The notes beneath the pieces are model-generated. The model had not been told where the DNA came from. It saw nothing but the letters and a program-made list of their open reading frames with translations, and searched no databases. This document shows positions 6,982 to 7,896 of a stretch of DNA of 7,896 bases, in pieces (within the stretch, counting starts at the first letter, position 1; the number at the start of each line of letters is the position of its first letter). The DNA comes from Bacteroidetes bacterium SW_11_45_7. GTDB taxonomy: Bacteria > Bacteroidota > Bacteroidia > Chitinophagales > SW-11-45-7. The translations under genes and the position numbers were made by a program. The stretch spans positions 7,859 through 15,754 of the forward strand of contig PXTV01000043.1 of NCBI GenBank assembly GCA_003022985.1, given 5' to 3'.

Positions 6982-7173
6982 AGGGATTGATAATTTAACT
7001 AAGGAAGCCTGATTCTATACAATAAAAATACAAAAGATGAGTTAAAAGTTCAGAATAAGTCCACAATTTTTCTTGTAGACATGTAACTTTCCTATCCTTC
7101 AGCCCTATCTTTTCTGCGATCCCTTTTGTGCTTTACCTTTTGCTGCTCATAGTTCATTTGGCGTTAATCGGAA
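6982..7173. other. Intergenic region between radC and the T9SS protein gene
   Basis: A 192-base gap between two minus-strand genes. It holds a tiny basic ORF (7092-7157, doubtful), a stem-loop (7059-7080) and an AT-rich stretch upstream of the T9SS gene. The best -7 candidate there is TATTTTTA at 7023-7030 on the minus strand, 7 of 8 defined and free positions of TAnnTTTG (last G replaced by A), with no clear -33 element. Confidence 0.5.
7059..7080 (-). terminator. Stem-loop after radC, possible terminator or leader hairpin
   Basis: In minus-strand RNA, GTCTACAA and TTGTGGAC pair over eight positions (one of them G-U) around a six-base loop. The G-U position would be a C-A mismatch in plus-strand RNA, so the hairpin suits leftward transcription. 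It begins 94 bases past the radC stop. The following U-tract is weak (TTATTCTG), so it is an imperfect terminator and could instead be a leader structure of the T9SS gene. Confidence 0.35.
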
Positions 7174-7872
7174 CTAAATCTGGTCGTGGTCAGCAAAGCT
7201 GTAATAACTCTCAGGTGTGATAATCAAATGGTCCAGCACATTGATGTCGATATACTCCCCGGCTTGTTTGATCTTGCGGGTAAGGGAAAGATCGGCATCG
7301 CTTGGTGATAAGTTGCCGGAAGGGTGGTTATGGTAAAGAATGATAGATGAAGCCAATTGATTTAAACTGTTTTTGAGGATGATGCGTATATCGGCTACTG
7401 TCCCTGCTACACCACCCTGGCCAATGCGTTCAGTGCGAAGCAGGCGGTTACTCCTGTTAAGATATGCCACCCAAAACTCTTCGTGTGGCAAATCTGCAAG
7501 CTTAGGGCCGAGGAGGTCCCTGGCATCCTTGCTGCCCTGAATCTGCGTTTTTTCTTCAGGACTGGCAGATTGTCTTCTGCGGCCCAACTCAAGAGCTGCC
7601 ACAATGGAGATGGCCTTAGCTTCCCCTATACCCTGATACCTCATGAGATTAGAAACGGACATTGTCCCCAGCTCGTGCAGGTTGTTATTTGTCCCGTTAA
7701 GGATGTGACGTGCTAACTCAACAGCTGTTTCCTTTTGTGACCCTGAGCCGATCAAAATAGCGATCAGTTCGGCATTGGAAAGAACCTCTTTGCCGTTTTT
7801 GATCAGTTTTTCACGGGGACGATCCTCTTCGGCCCACGTTTTGATTGTGAGATTAGGTTGATAATTGCTCAT
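7174..7872 (-). CDS. radC: RadC family JAB-domain protein
   Basis: A 232-residue RadC/YeeS-type protein. The N-terminal UPF0758 region (IKTWAEEDRPREKLIKNG, LSNAELIAILIGSGS) is followed by a helix-hairpin-helix-like segment (RYQGIGEAKAISIVAALELGR) and a C-terminal JAB/MPN+ metalloprotease-like domain. The metal-site signature is intact: Glu in PHEEFWVAYLN, then HNHPSGNLSPSD giving HxH, the Ser and the Asp. The frame is open to an ATG at the very right edge (7896), but relatives typically begin MSNYQPNLTIKSW, matching ATG 7872, so I placed the start there. The gene is therefore complete. RadC was once linked to DNA repair. That link is disputed and its real substrate is not established. No operon partner is visible. 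Confidence 0.93.
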   Translation of the reverse strand: MSNYQPNLTIKTWAEEDRPREKLIKNGKEVLSNAELIAILIGSGSQKETAVELARHILNGTNNNLHELGTMSVSNLMRYQGIGEAKAISIVAALELGRRRQSASPEEKTQIQGSKDARDLLGPKLADLPHEEFWVAYLNRSNRLLRTERIGQGGVAGTVADIRIILKNSLNQLASSIILYHNHPSGNLSPSDADLSLTRKIKQAGEYIDINVLDHLIITPESYYSFADHDQI

Positions 7873-7896
7873 AGCATCAATATAGTCAATTTCCAT

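Noticed and set aside
7873..7896. Eight extra N-terminal codons of radC (MEIDYIDA)
   Set aside because: Homologs begin at MSNYQ-type sequence, and the ATG coincides with the window edge by chance of the open frame.

Overview
The window looks like chromosomal DNA of a Bacteroidota member, most likely of the Cytophagales type. This rests on a T9SS type A C-terminal sorting domain, an Omp28-type lipoprotein, a DUF6029-type barrel protein, a DUF58 protein closely resembling the Bacteroidota form, and several upstream boxes matching the Bacteroidota -7 consensus TAnnTTTG. I saw no mobile element, CRISPR array, tRNA or rRNA. The genome name cannot be read from the sequence.

Left part (1-2055, all minus strand): the start of a Bat-type (MoxR/VWA) operon, read right to left. 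It contains a MoxR-family AAA+ ATPase (1045-2055), a DUF58 protein with an intact MIDAS-type metal site that begins at a TTG codon (99-974), and the first 34 codons of a membrane or exported protein that overlaps DUF58 by ATGA (1-102). MoxR ATPases act with VWA/DUF58 partners as envelope-associated chaperone-like systems. The remaining Bat genes would lie beyond position 1.

Middle part (2305-6981): an envelope cluster. A DUF6029 barrel-like protein (3951-5555) and an Omp28-family lipoprotein with a CPNC motif (3056-3934) form a minus-strand pair 16 bases apart. A TlpA-type thioredoxin with WCKPC (5673-6209) diverges from them. A small T9SS-exported protein (6256-6981) converges on the thioredoxin gene. 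Each of these four proteins carries one close cysteine pair (CxxC or Cx4C), which suggests an extracytoplasmic thiol/disulfide module. Downstream of Omp28 is a small outer-membrane beta-barrel protein (2305-2979) whose reading frame appears to have lost its signal peptide.

Right part (7174-7896, minus strand): a complete RadC/JAB-domain protein whose natural start is probably at 7872. The gap between it and the T9SS gene holds a hairpin and a tiny basic ORF of doubtful status.
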